Positions 26,969 through 36,124 of a stretch of 64,000 nt of DNA are shown piece by piece. The position numbers and the translations under genes were made by a program. Under the pieces are notes generated by a model. That model did not search any database. It saw only the letters and a program-made list of their open reading frames with translations, and was not told the DNA's origin. The first letter of the stretch is position 1. Every line of letters starts with the position of its first letter. Source of the stretch: an uncultured Muribaculaceae bacterium (GTDB lineage Bacteria > Bacteroidota > Bacteroidia > Bacteroidales > Muribaculaceae); assembly GCA_904502025.1 (NCBI GenBank), contig CAJGDJ010000005.1, positions 1 through 64,000 of the forward strand, in the 5' to 3' direction.

Positions 26969-27594
26969 CAAGCTATGATTTTATGCCCGAAGCAATAGTT
27001 GTAGGTGGTGGCGACTTCCCCTCTCACCAAGTGCCATTGAAATTGCTCCACAGCACTTCAATGGTGGTGTGTTGCGATGGTGCTGCCGATGAATATATCG
27101 CACTTGGACATACACCTTGGCGTATCGTTGGCGACGGTGATTCCTTGAGCGATGAAGCAAAAACAAAATATAGCGACATTATTCGCATCAATCCCAACCA
27201 AGAAACCAATGACCAAACAAAAGCCGTTGAATATCTTGCTCACAAAGGGATAACCGATATTGCAATCATAGCTGCAACCGGACGTCGCGAAGACCACACT
27301 CTCGGCAACATCAGTTTGCTCATCGAATATCTTCACATGGGATTAAATGTAAGAATCTACACCGACTATGGCGTGATGATTGCATGTCATGGCAACCAAT
27401 CGTTTTCATGTCGCAAAGGCACTGCTGTGTCAATTTTCGGATTTGGGACAAAAGGAATGACAGGCATAGGGCTTGCCTACCCCATACGCGATTTCACATC
27501 ATGGTGGCAAGGAACGCTCAATAAAACCACCCAAGAGATGTTTCACATCACTTGCGAAGGAGATTATATCGTATATATTGATTATAACCGATAG
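26965..27594 (+). CDS. Thiamine pyrophosphokinase
   Basis: This enzyme makes thiamine diphosphate from thiamine and ATP in the cytoplasm. Visible family motifs are CCDGAADEYIALGHTPWRIVGDGDSL (catalytic Asp residues), NPNQETNDQTKAVEYL and GATGRREDHTLGN-like text (here AATGRREDHTLGN). I chose the ATG at 26965, which overlaps the pnuC stop by four bases (ATGA) and implies translational coupling; an ATG at 26941 inside pnuC is possible. The protein has 209 residues. It pairs with the transporter to trap imported thiamine. Confidence 0.93.
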   Translation: MTSYDFMPEAIVVGGGDFPSHQVPLKLLHSTSMVVCCDGAADEYIALGHTPWRIVGDGDSLSDEAKTKYSDIIRINPNQETNDQTKAVEYLAHKGITDIAIIAATGRREDHTLGNISLLIEYLHMGLNVRIYTDYGVMIACHGNQSFSCRKGTAVSIFGFGTKGMTGIGLAYPIRDFTSWWQGTLNKTTQEMFHITCEGDYIVYIDYNR

Positions 27595-27613
27595 CGTTTA
27601 TCGACGATAACGA

Positions 27614-28459
27614 TTAATAATCAGTCTTCATAAAGTCTTGTTCAATGAAGCGAGCTACGGCATCGGTGGTGTTGGCACCGATGATTTTGTGGGCTATGGA
27701 TTTTACCTCTGGACGAGCATTTTCAACTGCAACAGCCACATCGGCAACTTGCATCATTGGAATATCATTGAGATTGTCGCCAAACACCACCACTCTATCA
27801 GCCCCTACTTCGCCGGCAAGTTGTCGCACTGCCGCAGCTTTCGACACTCCCGGGGCAAACAATTCAAGTAGCCCTATATTCTCATCAAAAATATCAATAT
27901 AGCACGACACCGAACAATCTACCGTAACACGCAAATCGTCGGCAAGGGCAAATATATTCTCTCTATCGCCCATCGCAAAAAAGAATACCACTCCGGGAAG
28001 ATATGGCAATAGCCCATGAGGAGCATCGATATTGAAATTCTTTAACCCAAGATTCAATCTCCCATCTACAAACGCACGCTCCTCGGCTATCATCGCTCCA
28101 TTGTGATATACTTGCATCGACTTCCCATCGGGCAATGTGTAACGAAACGGATTAACCCCATATTTCCCACACTTTGCCATTAGTTGACGATATGTATCTT
28201 CGGCAAGATAGCACACATTGCGATAGCTCTTAGTATCGCGACACCACATAGCTGCACCGGTCATTACAATTGCAGGCAACGATGTCTCGGCTTCGGTTAG
28301 AATCATTTCTACCGTAGCCGGTGTGCGAGCCGTAGCAACAGTTATATTCGCTCCTCGGCATGTTAAATCAGTAATAATGCGAGCCGAGGTTTCACTCAAC
28401 TTACTATCGGCACCCAACAACGTGCCGTCCATATCGGTAATGTAAAGTGTCTTCGCCAT
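27614..28459 (-). CDS. Cof-type HAD-superfamily phosphatase
   Basis: The 281-residue cytoplasmic hydrolase starts at the ATG at 28459 (MAKTLYITDMDGTLL); a longer TTG frame to 28480 would run over the promoter. Motif I is DMDGT (Asp9/Asp11), motif IV is VVFGDNLNDIPMM, and a C2-type cap lies between. Such enzymes dephosphorylate sugar phosphates, FMN or other small metabolites; specificity is not visible. It is a single gene. Its promoter abuts a mosaic repeat element. Confidence 0.92.
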   Translation of the reverse strand: MAKTLYITDMDGTLLGADSKLSETSARIITDLTCRGANITVATARTPATVEMILTEAETSLPAIVMTGAAMWCRDTKSYRNVCYLAEDTYRQLMAKCGKYGVNPFRYTLPDGKSMQVYHNGAMIAEERAFVDGRLNLGLKNFNIDAPHGLLPYLPGVVFFFAMGDRENIFALADDLRVTVDCSVSCYIDIFDENIGLLELFAPGVSKAAAVRQLAGEVGADRVVVFGDNLNDIPMMQVADVAVAVENARPEVKSIAHKIIGANTTDAVARFIEQDFMKTDY

Positions 28460-28469
28460 AATTTGGGTG

Positions 28470-28477
28470 CAAAGATA
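28470..28477 (-). promoter_or_regulatory. -7 box of the HAD gene
   Basis: The minus strand reads TATCTTTG, ending 10 bases before the ATG, so the leader would be only a few bases. The end of the repeat element begins seven bases further upstream and supplies the -33 region. Confidence 0.5.
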
Positions 28478-28483
28478 CAAAAA

Positions 28484-28830
28484 TTATTGGTGTCTGATAA
28501 AAATAGGAAGGAGTCTCTATCAATGAATTTATGCGGTTAAGAGTTCTTGTGTAAATTACAAGCCCCATATAGTGAAGAACAATGGCATTCCCGAAGGTAA
28601 TGCTTAGTATGTAGCCGTGCATAGGCTCTTCGAGCCTATGCACGGAATGGGATTTGTATTGAATAGAATCTGGAAGATTCGTTATTTGAAATCATTAAGG
28701 TTTCTTGCAGAAACTAATTCTTGCTTATACATTACCGGGCTTATCCACTACGTGGCTAAACCCGGCTACGAATAATCAACCCCTTTGGGGTTGCCTTTGC
28801 TCTTGAAAAAATTTTATCGGGCTCCATTAA
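28484..28830. repeat. Mosaic palindromic intergenic element A, with terminal inverted repeats
   Basis: This 347-base gene-free stretch starts with TTATTGGTGTCTGATAAAA (28484-28502) and ends with TTTTATCGGGCTCCATTAA (28812-28830). The ends are inverted copies matching at 15 of 19 positions by hand count. Inside are hairpins: a perfect 14-bp stem at 28615-28628/28632-28645 with loop TTC, GAATCT/AGATTC at 28666-28680, CCGGG...CCCGG and CCCCTTTGGGG. Bases 28515-28570 resemble element C at 62033-62090, and 28584-28617 are an inverted relative of element B at 37914-37948. It has no coding capacity I would trust. Confidence 0.75.
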
Positions 28831-28867
28831 CAAAAAATAAGCACGACTCCGAAGAATCGTGCTTATT
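28829..28867 (-). terminator. Terminator after susF
   Basis: On the minus strand an 11-bp stem (AATAAGCACGA/TCGTGCTTATT, 28836-28846 with 28857-28867) is followed by TTTTTTG, 26 bases past the susF stop. Confidence 0.9.
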
Positions 28868-28892
28868 GAGTTTATGCTATACTTGTTCGAAA

Positions 28893-30239
28893 TTATTCGA
28901 GGTAGCAAGCGTAAGGAACAACTGAAAGGTCGAGAGTGATTGTGTAAGTACCTGCAGCAGGAGCTTTGAGGTTAGCTCCACCAGGAACGAGTGTGTATTC
29001 ATCGTCTCCACCAAGGTTGATCGCCCAATCGTTGTTGCAACGGAACTTGTATTCATCTCCATCATTAAGAGTGATTGTACCGGTCCAGAAGATACCATCT
29101 TCTGAAGTAAGAGCCAATGATTCTGACCAACCATTGAAAGAACCGATAACACCGATAGTTTCAATCTTAGTCGCTTTCCAAGTCAATGCAGCGATATTAA
29201 CGTCACACCAATATAGACCACTTTCTGCGACTGTGAGGTCTTTAGCACCGCCATTGGTTGATAGTTTGCCTTCTTCACCACCGTCACCATAGTTGATGTG
29301 ATTCCAGTCAGCAGCTGAAGTAAATTTGAAACCACCTGTTGAAAGGTTAGCGAAACCGTAGTAGTTAGCGTAGTCAGTAGTTGACAACATCATTGATCCT
29401 CCGTGATTCCAACCGTTAGCATCACCAGGAGTCCAAAGGTTATCGAATGCAGGAGCAAATGAGTAAGTTAATGTTTCCATATTAACTGAAAGCACCCATG
29501 GACCGAGAGTTGACATTGTTGCAAAACCTTCGCCTTCAGCCAATGTACCAACTAATTCGTCGGTTTCACTTGCTACAGGAGCATAAGCAAATTTCACTCC
29601 CTTGATAGCCCACTCGATAGGAGCCTCAATGTCAAGTTTTAATGAAAATACAGGGTTGTCATATTGGTCTCCTGAATGATTCAATGCAATAGTTTCACCA
29701 CCTTTTATAACGATGCTGTATGATTCTTCAATTTCATGAGCAGCAGGGAATGGTGTAACTGATACTTTGTGAGCTCCATAGTAAAGGTTAGGATTACCTA
29801 CACGCACCGATGATGTTCCGTTTACCACGTATGCAGCAAAACGCACGTATGCATCTTGAGTTTTTGGATTTTTACCAAGCACTTTAAGGTGAGCAGCTTG
29901 CCAATCAGCAGGAGCAACACACACTTGATTATTAACAATCTCTGTTGCAACATCTTGAGCACCGGCAAAGTCTTCGTTTCCTGCCAATTGCATCACAAAT
30001 GTCAATTCTCCTGCAGCAGGAAGATTTTGTGCTTGAACAACATTAAGTACCACAGCATTTGCTCCGGCATTTTCAAGTGCATTCAAGTCAAAAGTTGGAT
30101 TCCCGACTGAAACTGTAATGCCTTCAGCCGACATAATTGGCTCTTGAGGGTTGCTTTGAGGTTGTGCTGGTTCATAATCCTCACACGCAGTGAAACCAAG
30201 CGCAAGAGCCGCCAATAACATTATGCTAAATTTTTTCAT
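28893..30239 (-). CDS. susF: SusF-like surface glycan-binding lipoprotein
   Basis: The 448-residue lipoprotein has signal peptide and lipobox LGFTAC at Cys19, followed by EDYEP, an acidic surface-export signature. It has an N-terminal SusE/F-type domain and C-terminal starch-binding-like repeats; the segment IGVIGSFNGWSESLALTSED and a similar FDNLWTPGDANGWNHGGSM show the tandem glycan-binding modules. Such proteins bind glycan at the cell surface without catalysis. It is the last gene of the susCDEF unit. The position-based symbol is used loosely, since the ligand need not be starch. Confidence 0.85.
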   Translation of the reverse strand: MKKFSIMLLAALALGFTACEDYEPAQPQSNPQEPIMSAEGITVSVGNPTFDLNALENAGANAVVLNVVQAQNLPAAGELTFVMQLAGNEDFAGAQDVATEIVNNQVCVAPADWQAAHLKVLGKNPKTQDAYVRFAAYVVNGTSSVRVGNPNLYYGAHKVSVTPFPAAHEIEESYSIVIKGGETIALNHSGDQYDNPVFSLKLDIEAPIEWAIKGVKFAYAPVASETDELVGTLAEGEGFATMSTLGPWVLSVNMETLTYSFAPAFDNLWTPGDANGWNHGGSMMLSTTDYANYYGFANLSTGGFKFTSAADWNHINYGDGGEEGKLSTNGGAKDLTVAESGLYWCDVNIAALTWKATKIETIGVIGSFNGWSESLALTSEDGIFWTGTITLNDGDEYKFRCNNDWAINLGGDDEYTLVPGGANLKAPAAGTYTITLDLSVVPYACYLE

Positions 30240-30276
30240 ATTGTTTATTTCTCTTGATTTTTAACTTCTCGGAGTG

Positions 30277-30305
30277 TTGAGTGGATAGTGGTGCTACCCA
30301 CTCAA
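30277..30305 (-). other. Stem-loop between susE and susF
   Basis: An 8-bp stem (TTGAGTGG/CCACTCAA) with a 13-base loop lies in the 112-base gap between the two genes. No T-run follows on the minus strand, so it is not a classic terminator. It may separate the expression levels of SusE and SusF or mark an RNA-processing site. Confidence 0.5.
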
Positions 30306-30351
30306 TCCCGACAAATTATTGATTAATCATTTTTTATGAAATTAAATGTGA

Positions 30352-31224
30352 TTATTGTGCTACTTTTTCAAGAAGTACTGAATTCACATTCAAGTCAACA
30401 GTAATCTTCATTGGTGAGCCATCCCAGTTGTCAACTTGGATTGAACCCTTACCTGGAGCAACAAGAACTCCACTATACTTACCAGATGACATATCTACAG
30501 TAATAGGGTTATCATCAACTTGAGTACCTACAGATGCTCCACCATCCCAACCGGTCAATTCGGTATAGAAACGGAATGTGAGACCACCGGCTGGCATGTT
30601 GAATGTAGCAGAATAGATTTTACTACCGATAGCATCATCAGCTTCAAACAAACGCCATTCAGCCAATGCACCTGCATTACCGGCATCTGGGCCAGTCCAA
30701 CCACCAACACTACCAATCAAATAGATAAATCCTGGAGATTGAATAGCACAATATTCTTTCACTTGGTTTAATTTAACTACATTAGAAAGAATTTCGCTAC
30801 TTTCTATACCTTTGATATAAGCACGCACACGGAAATAAACGGTACGAGCAGGCTCATCGGTATATTCTTCTTCACTTGTGATACCGCGAAGTTTACAAAT
30901 CGCTTCAGCGATTCCTTTTGCAGATACTTGAGCATTACATAGTTTATGCTCTGCTGAAAGTTCTACAGAAGTAGAATCGGTGAAGTTTTCAATTAGAGAG
31001 ACTTGCACTTTGTATAGAGGTGTCGCTGCATATCCATAGTTTGGTTGCGACCAAGTGAAATCTATAGTACCATCTTCAGTGAGTTCATAATACTGATTAG
31101 CAAGAGCAGGAGTATTGAGAACAAACTCTGTTGGGTCATTATATTTAGGATCGGTATCCGCCTCACAACTTGTGAACGATAGAACGGCTACCAAGCATGC
31201 AAAAAGAATTGATATTTTTTTCAT
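30352..31224 (-). CDS. susE: SusE-like surface lipoprotein
   Basis: The 290-residue lipoprotein has lipobox LSFTSC followed by EAD, an acidic surface-export signature. An N-terminal SusE domain follows (FVLNTPALANQYYELTEDG, IDFTWSQPNYGYA). The C-terminal part includes a glycan-binding-like segment (YLIGSVGGWTGPDAG). It would bind ligand on the outer membrane next to SusCD. It lies 39 bases after susD. Confidence 0.88.
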   Translation of the reverse strand: MKKISILFACLVAVLSFTSCEADTDPKYNDPTEFVLNTPALANQYYELTEDGTIDFTWSQPNYGYAATPLYKVQVSLIENFTDSTSVELSAEHKLCNAQVSAKGIAEAICKLRGITSEEEYTDEPARTVYFRVRAYIKGIESSEILSNVVKLNQVKEYCAIQSPGFIYLIGSVGGWTGPDAGNAGALAEWRLFEADDAIGSKIYSATFNMPAGGLTFRFYTELTGWDGGASVGTQVDDNPITVDMSSGKYSGVLVAPGKGSIQVDNWDGSPMKITVDLNVNSVLLEKVAQ

Positions 31225-31263
31225 TTTACTTTACTCTTGTTAAGATTCAACATTGAGTTTTGA

Positions 31264-32934
31264 TTAGTAGCCGGGGTTTTGTTCGTAACCTTGGAAACTG
31301 ATAACTGTAGAAGGAATTGGGAAGAGATTCATGTGAATAGGAGTAGCTGTACCACCTTTTGCCACATTACCTTTCCAGTTCCAGTTATAGTTACCACCGG
31401 CATATTTGTTATGACGCACTAAGTCGGTGCGACGGCAGTTTTCGCCATAAAGCTCACGGCTACGTTCATTAAGAATATTTTCGGGAGTGAGCTGAGCCAC
31501 TGTCCAAGGTTCAATCCAAGAACGTTCACGAACATAGTTTATATATTCAAGAGCTGCATTGCGATCACCCACGCCACCAAGCACTGCTGCTTCGGCTGCA
31601 CTCAAGTAAATTTCAGCAAGACGGATAACACACCAGTCAGCATCGGCAAACGCATTTGATGCAGGAGGATTCTTTGATTCATCAACACCACCAAACTCAT
31701 CGTAAGCATAGTTGGTATATTTTACCGGCACGTAACCATCGGCAAAGTTAGTGATGTCGGCATTTTCGATTTTTGCACCATCTTTCTTAGTCATCCAAAG
31801 AGAAGCACGAGCATCGATTGAGTTACCTGCATCGTCCCAGTCAAAGCGTTCAGAGAGTTGTTGACGAGCATTCATACAAGTCCAAGAAGCGTTCAATCCG
31901 GTTGTGGCATTAGTCATGTTAAGACCTGGAGTTGAAGTTGAAGAACCTGCTGCGATGTAGAATGTAGTACCACCATAGTTTTGAAGTTTCAAACCATCTT
32001 GAGGAATACCCCAAATGATTTCATTCACGCGTGAACCTTGCGACATATATTCATCATTGTTTGCTCCAAAGAGGGCAATGTATGAGTCAGCAAGACCTGA
32101 GCCATTGAAACCTTCACCTTGGTGATGTTTGATGATTTTATCGCAGATAGCCCAACATTTGTCGTATGCAGGAGTTCCTGTAAACACACCTGCATTAAGA
32201 TAGAACTTAGCGAGAAGTGCATCACAAGCTTCTTTTCCTACGAAACCATAAGATGGTTCTTTATATGTGTCGCCCCATTCAGCCGATACGGCTTCAAGAC
32301 CGGCAACAACCTTATTGTAAAGCTCAGCACGTTTCATTTGTGCAGGAGCAGTACCGGCAGGCATTGTTTCATCTTGATAACCTGCGTTACCAAACATGTC
32401 GATTGCATAGAAGTAGCAAAGACCACGAAGCACTTTCACTTGACGTTTGTATTCTTGAGCTACAGGCAACAAGTTTTCAGTGAGATAGAAGTTTCCATTC
32501 TCAACTGTGCGGATAAATTCGTTGCAAAGAGCGATACAAGTGTAAATACGAGAGTATGTAGTGTACATCACACCATTATCAGCAGCAAATTGCATAGTTG
32601 CAAGTTCATATTGACCGGCGTCGCCAAATTGTTTCCATGCAAATTCATCGGTTGTCAATTCGTTACAAACGAATACGGCACGAGTAAACGAATTAGCACC
32701 GGCATCACCACCCGAAATGATAGAGCTACCGGGACCATTGTAACCCGAAGTTGCAAGAGATTGGTAACATTCGGTCAAAACACGATCCATATATCCCTTT
32801 GGGTCGTTCTTAAATTCTTCAGGGGTCAAATCGCTATAGTCAATTACCGGATTATTGAGGTCATCAACGCAAGAGGTCAAGCCAAGCGATGCAACCAATC
32901 CCAAAGCAATGAAAAATTTATTTATTGATTTCAT
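31264..32934 (-). CDS. susD: SusD-like nutrient-binding outer-membrane lipoprotein
   Basis: This 556-residue RagB/SusD protein caps the SusC channel and captures the ligand. The lipobox is LTSC with VDD after it. TPR-like helices and the family features are visible: ELTTDEFAWKQFGDAGQYEL, LRGLCYFYAIDMFGNA, a typical AEIYLSAAEAAVLGG and the C-terminal RSRELYGENCRRTDLVRH, with a final GYEQNPGY. It lies 28 bases after susC. The gene set resembles a starch-type system, but specificity cannot be read. Confidence 0.96.
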   Translation of the reverse strand: MKSINKFFIALGLVASLGLTSCVDDLNNPVIDYSDLTPEEFKNDPKGYMDRVLTECYQSLATSGYNGPGSSIISGGDAGANSFTRAVFVCNELTTDEFAWKQFGDAGQYELATMQFAADNGVMYTTYSRIYTCIALCNEFIRTVENGNFYLTENLLPVAQEYKRQVKVLRGLCYFYAIDMFGNAGYQDETMPAGTAPAQMKRAELYNKVVAGLEAVSAEWGDTYKEPSYGFVGKEACDALLAKFYLNAGVFTGTPAYDKCWAICDKIIKHHQGEGFNGSGLADSYIALFGANNDEYMSQGSRVNEIIWGIPQDGLKLQNYGGTTFYIAAGSSTSTPGLNMTNATTGLNASWTCMNARQQLSERFDWDDAGNSIDARASLWMTKKDGAKIENADITNFADGYVPVKYTNYAYDEFGGVDESKNPPASNAFADADWCVIRLAEIYLSAAEAAVLGGVGDRNAALEYINYVRERSWIEPWTVAQLTPENILNERSRELYGENCRRTDLVRHNKYAGGNYNWNWKGNVAKGGTATPIHMNLFPIPSTVISFQGYEQNPGY

Positions 32935-32962
32935 AATTTATCTTCTTTACTTTAATTAGAGA

Positions 32963-35900
32963 TTAGAAAGTCGCAACCAAACCGAGAGTAGCAGTAATAG
33001 GACGTGGATAAACATTGTTATCGATACCTGAGAATACTTCGGGGTCAAGACCTTTATAATTAGTAATTACGAATGGATTTTGAACTGCACCATACAAACG
33101 CAATTTGAGTTTGTCGTTAAACAAGTCAGTCCAAGTATAACCAAGTGTGATGTTATCGCAACGAACAAAGCTTGCATCTTCAAGGAAGTAGTCGCTACGC
33201 ACAAGGTTTGAGTTAGCACTTGCATCATTGAAATAGAAGTCGGTTTTCACAAGGTTGTTAAGACCATAGCGGTCAACAGTTGTGAGGTTTGATTTTGATG
33301 CAAGAACTGAGTTAAACACATAGTTGCCAAAGTTTGCACGGAGTTGGATTCCGAGGTCCCAATTTTTATAGTTAAATGTGTTATTCCAAGCAGCTGTGAT
33401 TTTTGGATCACGAGAATGACGAATCACAAGGTCGTTATCATTAATTTCACCATCTTGGTTTTGGTCAACATATTGGTTTGGTAATGGGTTGCCATCTTGA
33501 TCATAAACTTGCTCTAACAACATGAAAGAGTATGCCGGATAACCTGCTTTGTGAACTTGAAGAGCACCTGCATTTTCTGAAGCAGGGTTACCTGCAGCTT
33601 GGAGATAGTAAGATTGATCTTCTTCATTAGAACCTGTCAACTTAGTCAACTCATTTTTGTTCCAAGCCACGTTAATACCTGTGCTCCAAGTGAAGTTTTT
33701 AGTTACAACCGGTTTTGCACCAATGTTAGCTTCAACACCAATATTGCAAAGCTCACCAATGTTGCGATCCATGAAGTTGGTAGTAGTCATACCGGCAGGA
33801 ACAGGCACGTAAGCAAGCAAGTCTTTAGTATCACGCATATAAGCTTCAATGCTTGCAGTGATGCGGTTATTCAACCATGCCATGTCGATACCCACGTTAT
33901 ATGTTGTGGTTTCTTCCCATTTGAGGTCTTCTTGATAAGCTTTTGGATAAAGCGGACGAACCCATTGTTGGTCCTTTCCATCAGGAGATGGATAGTCACT
34001 CACACCCGATGAAGTAGATTGAGCATATACAGGAAGATATGCATAATATCCACCTACAGCTTGTTGACCTGTAACACCCCAACCAAGGCGGAGCTTCAAC
34101 TCATTCATTTTGTTCTTAGCCGATTCGAAGAAGCCCATTTCTGAGATTTTCCAACCAAGAGCTACTGATGGAAACAAGCCCCAACGTGTGTCGGGAGAGA
34201 AACGTGAAGTTCCGTCGTTACGTAAGTTTACTGTCAAAAGATAAGTGTTATCAAATGTATAGTTCAAACGTCCGAAGAATGAAACAAGATTTAATTGACC
34301 TCTCCAAGGCAATGGCAACTCTTGATCTTCGTAAGTGTGTCCTACACGGAATGCCGAAGCAGGATTTACTTCTAAGTCATAAAGACCGGTAACAGGATCA
34401 TAAAAATTTGCCCATTCAAAGTTGCGATAACCAACAGAATTCATGAGCGTTTTGTTTGATCCATTGTAGTCAAATTGTTGCCATGAATAACCCACCATCA
34501 CGTCAAGATTTGACTTGATAGCTTCAAACTCTTTCTTATAGTTAGCATAGAAGTCAAGAAGCATGTTGTGTTGCACTTCATTATGATAGTAGATTGTACC
34601 TGCACCATCAGAATAGTTGCCACGCCATGCCATAGGTGAGTTTTGAGCAGTTGTGCTAACTGTTTTGTTCTTTGACACGTCATAACCGAGGTTCAAGTTA
34701 AGATGAAGCTCAGGAAGGAAGTGAAGAGCATAATCAATTTGAAGATTACCTGTTGAACGCAACACCTCTGCTGTGTTGTTAACGCATTCAAGCATTGCAA
34801 GAGGGTTGTTTGGAGAGTTGTCAAGAGGCTTACCTGAAGCATCGGTCAATGTAGTATAACCACCATATATTTTGGTTTTACCATAATCGGCCATGTTATA
34901 ATCAGTATAAACAGGGAGAGTTGGGTTGTAAGTAAGAGCAGCACCAACAGCTCCTTGGTCAGCCATTCGGTTTTTAATATAAGTACCATCGGCTTTTGCT
35001 TGAATAGAAAGCAAACCATTGAAGAATTTAGGAGTCAAATTGAAACCAACAGTTGTGCGGTCCATGCGTGAAGTTTCAAGAATACCATTGTTATTGGTAT
35101 ATGAAGCAGAAACGCGATAAGGAAGGAAGCCTACTTGACCACCTACGCTTAAGCTATAGTCGTGAGACACTGTTGTGCGAAGCACTTCATCTTGCCAGTT
35201 AGTGTTAGCTGTTCCAAGTTGTGAAATTGCTGATTCAGTAGCAATTTGGTTCATAACCACATCACGGAATTCATCACCACTCATCACATCCCAAGTTTTG
35301 CGAGCTGTGTTAACGTGCATATTGGCAGTGAAGTTGATTTGAGGTTTACCACTCTTACCTTTTTTGGTAGTGATGATAATCACACCATTTGACGCACGAG
35401 AACCATAAATAGCAGTTGCCGAAGCATCTTTCAAAATGGTCATAGACTCGATATTTTCGGGAGATACCATAGTCAATGGATTAGTACCACCATAACCTTG
35501 GTCGCTCAAGGGCACACCATCAAGCACGATTAATGGGTCGTTACTTGCACTCAAAGATGCACCACCACGAATACGAATAGTTGCACCACCTGTTGGATTA
35601 CCACCATCGGTTGTAACAACCACACCGGGAGAAGCACCCACAAGCATGTCTTGAGCCGAAGTAGAGATACCTGCCTCAATTTCATCGGGTTTAATCACTG
35701 CTACAGAACCGGTAGCGTCACTTTTCTTAACGGCACCATAACCAATGGCTACGACTTCGCCAAGCACTACACTGTTCTCTTGTAGAACTACATTAATTGT
35801 GGTTTGACCATTAACGGGAACTTCTTGAGTGTGATAACCCACATACGAAATCACAAGTGTCGCATTGGGATTCACTTGAAGCGTAAAATTACCGTCAAAG

Positions 35901-36085
35901 TCGGTTTGTCCACCTGTGGTTGTTCCTTGAACAAGCACACTGGCACCGATGAGTGGCTCACCGGCGGGATCACTTACAGTCCCTGAGACTGTAATCTTCT
36001 GCGCTAAAGCAGGGAAAGAAAGGCATAGCACCATCACAAGGGCGAGCCAGGCTTTCCGATTCATTTGAAAACAAATGTTCTTCAT
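32963..36085 (-). CDS. susC: SusC-like TonB-dependent outer-membrane transporter
   Basis: The 1040-residue protein has a signal peptide ending at ...FPALAQ, a carboxypeptidase-D-like domain (about 30-110, with SGTVSDPAGEPLIGASV), a TonB-box region (VVAIGYGAVKKSD), a plug with IRGGASLSASNDPLIVLDGVPL and a 22-strand barrel ending ATLGLVATF. It imports bound oligosaccharide (or peptide) using TonB energy. ATG codons at 36085 and 36064 are both possible starts; the second begins MNRKAWLALV. It is the first gene of susCDEF. No sensor, ECF sigma or anti-sigma gene is beside it, and the plug has no N-terminal signalling extension. Confidence 0.97.
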   Translation of the reverse strand: MKNICFQMNRKAWLALVMVLCLSFPALAQKITVSGTVSDPAGEPLIGASVLVQGTTTGGQTDFDGNFTLQVNPNATLVISYVGYHTQEVPVNGQTTINVVLQENSVVLGEVVAIGYGAVKKSDATGSVAVIKPDEIEAGISTSAQDMLVGASPGVVVTTDGGNPTGGATIRIRGGASLSASNDPLIVLDGVPLSDQGYGGTNPLTMVSPENIESMTILKDASATAIYGSRASNGVIIITTKKGKSGKPQINFTANMHVNTARKTWDVMSGDEFRDVVMNQIATESAISQLGTANTNWQDEVLRTTVSHDYSLSVGGQVGFLPYRVSASYTNNNGILETSRMDRTTVGFNLTPKFFNGLLSIQAKADGTYIKNRMADQGAVGAALTYNPTLPVYTDYNMADYGKTKIYGGYTTLTDASGKPLDNSPNNPLAMLECVNNTAEVLRSTGNLQIDYALHFLPELHLNLNLGYDVSKNKTVSTTAQNSPMAWRGNYSDGAGTIYYHNEVQHNMLLDFYANYKKEFEAIKSNLDVMVGYSWQQFDYNGSNKTLMNSVGYRNFEWANFYDPVTGLYDLEVNPASAFRVGHTYEDQELPLPWRGQLNLVSFFGRLNYTFDNTYLLTVNLRNDGTSRFSPDTRWGLFPSVALGWKISEMGFFESAKNKMNELKLRLGWGVTGQQAVGGYYAYLPVYAQSTSSGVSDYPSPDGKDQQWVRPLYPKAYQEDLKWEETTTYNVGIDMAWLNNRITASIEAYMRDTKDLLAYVPVPAGMTTTNFMDRNIGELCNIGVEANIGAKPVVTKNFTWSTGINVAWNKNELTKLTGSNEEDQSYYLQAAGNPASENAGALQVHKAGYPAYSFMLLEQVYDQDGNPLPNQYVDQNQDGEINDNDLVIRHSRDPKITAAWNNTFNYKNWDLGIQLRANFGNYVFNSVLASKSNLTTVDRYGLNNLVKTDFYFNDASANSNLVRSDYFLEDASFVRCDNITLGYTWTDLFNDKLKLRLYGAVQNPFVITNYKGLDPEVFSGIDNNVYPRPITATLGLVATF

Positions 36086-36116
36086 GCAAGAATTTTTTTA
36101 GTTTTACTTAGTTTTA

Positions 36117-36124
36117 CAAAAATA
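36117..36124 (-). promoter_or_regulatory. Candidate -7 box of susCDEF
   Basis: The minus strand reads TATTTTTG, a match to TAnnTTTG, predicting a leader of about 25 bases. No TTTG is seen at the usual spacing, which would fit an activated promoter, although that is inference. Confidence 0.42.

Noticed and set aside
32119..32928. 269-codon ORF antisense to susD
   Set aside because: It is a shadow of the strongly coding SusD frame on the opposite strand and has no family features.
2205..36085. GHL10 glycosidase as part of the SusCDEF locus
   Set aside because: It is more than 23 kb away, with many housekeeping genes between, and has its own promoter and neighbouring terminators.
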